Source: Paraburkholderia nodosa (GTDB lineage Bacteria; Pseudomonadota; Gammaproteobacteria; Burkholderiales; Burkholderiaceae). From it: a DNA stretch of 64,000 bases. Both the position numbers and the translations under genes were made by a program. The notes under the pieces are model-generated. The model had not been told where the DNA came from. It searched no databases and saw only the letters and a program-made list of their open reading frames with translations. The DNA is taken from NCBI RefSeq assembly GCF_001718195.1, contig NZ_MCNV01000002.1, forward strand, positions 1 to 64,000, read 5' to 3'. Every line of letters starts with the position of its first letter. Position 1 is the stretch's first letter. Positions 60,980-64,000 of the stretch are shown piece by piece.

Positions 60980-61690
60980 TTATACGCGCCCGTTCACCGG
61001 AATCAGCGCTCCCGTAATCGCCTGCGCGTCCTCGCTCAGCAAGAACGCGATCACCGTAGCGATCTCGCGCGGCTGCACCCAGCGCGTGAAATCGGCGTCC
61101 GGCATGTCGGCGCGGTTTTGCGGCGTGTCGATGATGCTCGGCAAGATCGCGTTCACCGTCACACCCTTGTCCTTCAGCTCTTCCGCGAGCGCTTCCGTCA
61201 AACGCGCCACGCCCGCCTTCGACGCCGAATACGCGCCCATGCCGAGCCCCGCCTTGAGTCCCGCGCCTGCGCCGATGTTGACCACACGCCCCGCGCCGCT
61301 CTTCACGAGATGAGGCAGCGCGGCCTTCGAGGCATTGAGCGCCGTCTTCACGTTCAAATCGAACATCAAATCCCACGTGCGCGCGTCGCCGTCGCCGATA
61401 GTCTCCCACCGGAACGCGCCCGCCACGTTGACGAGCGCGTCGAGCCCGCCGAGTCTCTCCTGCAATGCGCCGAAGGCAGTCTGGGCCGCCTTCGCGTCGA
61501 CGAGATCGACGCCGCCCATGGGCAGCGCGTTCGCGAGCGCGGCGGGCAGCGCCGCCGCTTCGGGGGCCGCGCCGCGGCCGATCAGCGCCACGCGGGCGCC
61601 GCGTTCGGCCAGCAATTGCGCCGTCGCCAGACCCAGGCTGCCGAAGCCGCCCGTCACCGCGACCACTTTGCCGTTCAGACCATTTTCCAT
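60980..61690 (-). CDS. SDR-family oxidoreductase without the usual catalytic Ser
   Basis: This 236-residue SDR has the cofactor loop TGGFGSLGLATAQLL, VNVAGAF in place of NNAG, and the Tyr/Lys pair in GAYSASKAGVARL. The stretch that usually supplies the catalytic Ser, about 13 residues before the Tyr, reads NIGAGAGLKAGLGMGAY, with Gly/Ala only. Activity may be altered or lost. The C-terminus (ITGALIPVNGRV) is complete. It lies 90 bp downstream of the sterol-desaturase-family gene on the same strand. Confidence 0.82.
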   Translation of the reverse strand: MENGLNGKVVAVTGGFGSLGLATAQLLAERGARVALIGRGAAPEAAALPAALANALPMGGVDLVDAKAAQTAFGALQERLGGLDALVNVAGAFRWETIGDGDARTWDLMFDLNVKTALNASKAALPHLVKSGAGRVVNIGAGAGLKAGLGMGAYSASKAGVARLTEALAEELKDKGVTVNAILPSIIDTPQNRADMPDADFTRWVQPREIATVIAFLLSEDAQAITGALIPVNGRV

Positions 61691-61780
61691 GCTCTTATTC
61701 CTTTGCTAACCTGAATTCGATGCGGCCCGCGATCGATGCGGGCGCCGCTGGCGCCACGTTACGCGAGCCGCGGCCTTCCA

Positions 61781-62722
61781 TCAACCGGCGCGCGGGCGTC
61801 CGCGTGAAACCTCCGCGCGTACCGTGGCGAGCGCGTGCTGCTTGCGCAGGTTCTCCGTGGTGTCGCCGCCGCCGTCCGCGCGCCAGCCCGGCGGCAGGAA
61901 AACATAGCGCACGGCGGTCCAGATGTCCTTCGCCATCACGACGTCGCGTGCGAGCGTCTCCCAGTGTTCCAGTTCGACGACGAACGGATTGCGCGAGCGC
62001 ACGGGCGTCACGAGCCCGTAGCGGCAAGGCTCTTCGGCACGTTCCGGCACGTAGGTACCGAACAGGCGGTCGAAAATGATCAGGACTCCGCCATAGTTGG
62101 CATCGAGATAGTCGACGTTCGAAGCGTGGTGCACGCGGTGGTTGGACGGCGTGTTGAACACGTACTCGAGCCAGCCGAGTTTCGGAATCCACGTGTTGTG
62201 CAGCCAGAACTGATAGAGCAGATTGAGCGAGAGGATGGCGAGCACGACTTCGGGCCGCACGCCGAGCCACACGAGCGGCCCGAAGAACATGGCCGGGCCG
62301 GTCAGCTTCCCGGTCCATCCCAGCCGGTAGGCAGACGAAAGCGTCAACTGGTTCGGCGAATGGTGCACGGCATGCGTGGCCCAGAAGAAGCGGATGCGGT
62401 GCGAAGCGCGGTGATACCAGTAATAGCAGAACTCCTGACCGATGAAGAGCAGCAGCACGAGCGCAACCGTGTCGATATTCAGTGTGAAGAGCCGATGCTC
62501 CCACGCGAAATCCAGGATCGGCGCGGCGAGAGAAAGCGGCAGGAACGCGAGGAGCTTGCGGCCCGCGAGGTCGGCGAGCGAAAGCCCAACCTCAGACCAA
62601 TCGAATGCGGCCTCTCCCGCCGCTTCGCGGCGCTTCCTGAACGTGAGCACGCACGCCTCGATCAGCGAGACGGCAACGACGAACAGCGTGACATAGAACG
62701 CGAGTTTTCCTGTAGTGAGCAT
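61781..62722 (-). CDS. Sterol desaturase/fatty acid hydroxylase-family membrane protein
   Basis: This 313-residue membrane-bound di-iron oxygenase has the eight-histidine signature: YHRASH (HxxxH), HAVHHS (HxxHH) and NHRVHHASN (HxxHH). Four to five hydrophobic segments surround them. Family members hydroxylate or desaturate lipid chains and sterols using oxygen; bacterial substrates include fatty acids, hopanoids and carotenoids. The histidines are complete, so it is probably active, but nothing nearby names its lipid. Confidence 0.88.
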   Translation of the reverse strand: MLTTGKLAFYVTLFVVAVSLIEACVLTFRKRREAAGEAAFDWSEVGLSLADLAGRKLLAFLPLSLAAPILDFAWEHRLFTLNIDTVALVLLLFIGQEFCYYWYHRASHRIRFFWATHAVHHSPNQLTLSSAYRLGWTGKLTGPAMFFGPLVWLGVRPEVVLAILSLNLLYQFWLHNTWIPKLGWLEYVFNTPSNHRVHHASNVDYLDANYGGVLIIFDRLFGTYVPERAEEPCRYGLVTPVRSRNPFVVELEHWETLARDVVMAKDIWTAVRYVFLPPGWRADGGGDTTENLRKQHALATVRAEVSRGRPRAG

Positions 62723-63054
62723 GATGGATCGTGTGCATTGAGCGCGTCTTGCGCGGTGAAGAAAGACGCGTGTTGCACGCAGGAGTCGCGGCGTCGCGTC
62801 GGATGAAGGGCACTGTAGTGGCGCCCAACGGGAAAAACCACGCGCAAAGTATGTCGGGATATGTCACGCGCCACGCGCGCGAAACACCTCGATACGCCCG
62901 CCGCGCCGCGTGCGCGGGGAGGGCGCGCCAGCGGCCCCGCGACGTGTAACACCGTGACATGGTTTACGACGCGACTTGCGCCTGGCCCAGCCCTATAGTT
63001 CGTTCCGCTAACACGCCGCAGCGTGCCTCCCGAAACGAACCGCAAGGACCTCTG
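62723..63054. other. Divergent intergenic region, no gene seen
   Basis: 332 bp lie between the start of the sterol-desaturase-family gene and the start of the secreted repeat protein. It must hold both promoters, but I cannot pick out convincing -35/-10 pairs or operators, and no open frame here has recognisable similarity. Confidence 0.4.
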
Positions 63055-64000
63055 ATGAAAACGCTCCCCCTCGTCGTCGCCGCGCTCATCGGCTTCGCCA
63101 GCGCCCCCGCTTTCGCCGGCTGGTCCGGCCACGGCACGGCATACACGCCGCACGGCACGTACAACGGCGCGCACTACGGTTCCTGCAGCGGCGGCACCTG
63201 CTCGCATGCGGGCGGCGTGGCCGGTCCCTGGGGCGGCGTCGCCACCAACAGCGGCTCCGTCACCCGCACCGCGCCGGGCCAGTTCAGCAACAGCGGCACG
63301 GCCTACGGTCCGAACGGCCGCTCGGTCCAGCATTCGGGCGATACGAGCTGCGCGGGCGGCACCTGCTCGCACACTGGCTCGCTCAACGGCTCGGATGGCC
63401 GCAGCGCGAGCACCGCGGGCAGCGTGACGCGCACGGCGCCGGGCCAGTACTCGTCGACGGGCACGGTCACGACGGGCAACGGCAACACCTACGGGCACTC
63501 GGCGTCCACGAGCTGCGCGGGCAACACGTGCAATCGCTCGGGCACCGTCACCGGCACGCAGGGCGGCAGCGTCTACCACTCGGGCAGCGCCACGGGCGTC
63601 GGAACCGGCGTGGTGACCACGGGCGGCGGCACGACCGTTGTCCATGGCGGCACCGTGACCACCGGCACGGTAACGACCTCGGGCACGACGGTCGCCGTCG
63701 TCGGCGCCCCGGTCCCCGTGCCCGCGCCGGTCTTCGTCACGCCGCCGCCGCCCAGCACCACGGTGTATGTCGCCCCGCCGCCGCCCGCCCCCAAGACGGT
63801 CGTCGTCGCGCCCGCACCTGCACCGCAGACGGTTTATGTCGCGACTCCTGCACCGAAGACCGTCTATGTCGCGCCTCCCGCACCGAAGGTCGTCTACGTG
63901 GCGCCGCCGGCACCCAAGGTCGTCTATGTTGGCCAGCCGCTGCCGCGCGCCGTGTACATCGCCCCGCGCCCCGCCGTGTGGATTCCCGGCCACTGGGTCG
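63055..64000 (+). CDS. Secreted repeat protein with WxPGHW motif, cut by the window end
   Basis: The protein begins MKTLPLVVAALIGFASAPAFA, a clear signal peptide, with AGGA before the ATG. Next come Gly/Ser/Thr repeats of about 50 residues, each with a Cys pair (SCSGGTCSH, SCAGGTCSH, SCAGNTCNR) and a VTRTAPGQ motif. A Pro-rich section with PKTVYVAPPAPKVVYVAPPA units follows, ending at WIPGHWV, the start of a YXWGXW/BcpO-type repeat domain. The stop is beyond the window. It probably folds as an extended surface or periplasmic protein with disulfides; its function is unknown. Confidence 0.8.
   Translation, partial: MKTLPLVVAALIGFASAPAFAGWSGHGTAYTPHGTYNGAHYGSCSGGTCSHAGGVAGPWGGVATNSGSVTRTAPGQFSNSGTAYGPNGRSVQHSGDTSCAGGTCSHTGSLNGSDGRSASTAGSVTRTAPGQYSSTGTVTTGNGNTYGHSASTSCAGNTCNRSGTVTGTQGGSVYHSGSATGVGTGVVTTGGGTTVVHGGTVTTGTVTTSGTTVAVVGAPVPVPAPVFVTPPPPSTTVYVAPPPPAPKTVVVAPAPAPQTVYVATPAPKTVYVAPPAPKVVYVAPPAPKVVYVGQPLPRAVYIAPRPAVWIPGHWV

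Overview
The window is high-GC DNA with Burkholderiales-type gene content (a BktB-type thiolase, cytochrome bo3 genes, Burkholderia-style chemoreceptor, porin and MtnK/MtnA proteins). It most likely comes from a Paraburkholderia, Caballeronia or Burkholderia replicon, probably a secondary chromosome or megaplasmid, since almost everything is accessory metabolism, transport and regulation. I saw no rRNA, tRNA, CRISPR array or replication origin. Coding is dense, and most long open frames opposite the genes are GC-driven shadows.

Layout. 1-2.2 kb: insertion-sequence debris (truncated ISNCY-type transposase) and an intact IS110 transposase. 2.3-4.3 kb: 3-hydroxyacyl-CoA dehydrogenase and BktB-type thiolase. 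4.5-9.5 kb: a PAP2 phosphatase behind a PmrA/QseB-like box, a deleted carbonic anhydrase, a tyrosine recombinase, a LysR remnant and an orphan ThDP enzyme. 9.8-14.4 kb: chemoreceptor, bacterioferritin and chromate transporter. 14.4-23.9 kb: one nine-gene minus-strand operon (GntR regulator, MtnK-type kinase, MtnA-type isomerase, class II aldolase, ribose-type ABC transporter, split DhaK/DhaL kinase). 23.9-28.4 kb: MarC, a PBP7-like endopeptidase, a histidine phosphatase, a patch of porin/MFS/LuxR remnants and CsbD. 28.4-35.2 kb: cyoABCD divergent from a MocR regulator, then a class I aldolase. 35.3-39.3 kb: lytic transglycosylase, ProQ/FinO protein, SDR, OpgC-like membrane protein. 39.9-47.8 kb: a seven-gene operon for CoA-dependent aerobic degradation of 2-aminobenzoate (or salicylate). 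47.9-49.6 kb: HipB/HipA module with a four-site operator array. 49.6-55.6 kb: ClpG/ClpK-like AAA+ protein, AI-2E-family permease, SurE, hotdog thioesterase, SYLF lipoprotein. 55.9-60.4 kb: Fur-box-preceded DUF2946 / TonB receptor / PepSY operon. 60.5-64 kb: Gly/His/Tyr-rich lipoprotein, SDR, sterol-desaturase-family protein, and a repeat-rich secreted protein cut by the window end.

How the genes work together. In the 14-24 kb operon, kinase, isomerase and aldolase form the 5-deoxyribose / methylthioribose route (aldose to aldose-1-P to ketose-1-P to DHAP plus aldehyde), here coupled to its own ABC importer and to an extra dihydroxyacetone-type kinase. A perfect 18-bp palindrome in front of the regulator is the likely operator. 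In the 40-48 kb operon a CoA ligase activates the aromatic acid, a two-domain FAD monooxygenase/FMN reductase dearomatises it, beta-oxidation-type enzymes process the ring and a Rid protein may assist enamine hydrolysis; an embedded MarR protein probably controls it. The thiolase and dehydrogenase at 2-4 kb could supply the last beta-oxidation steps but lie 35 kb away.
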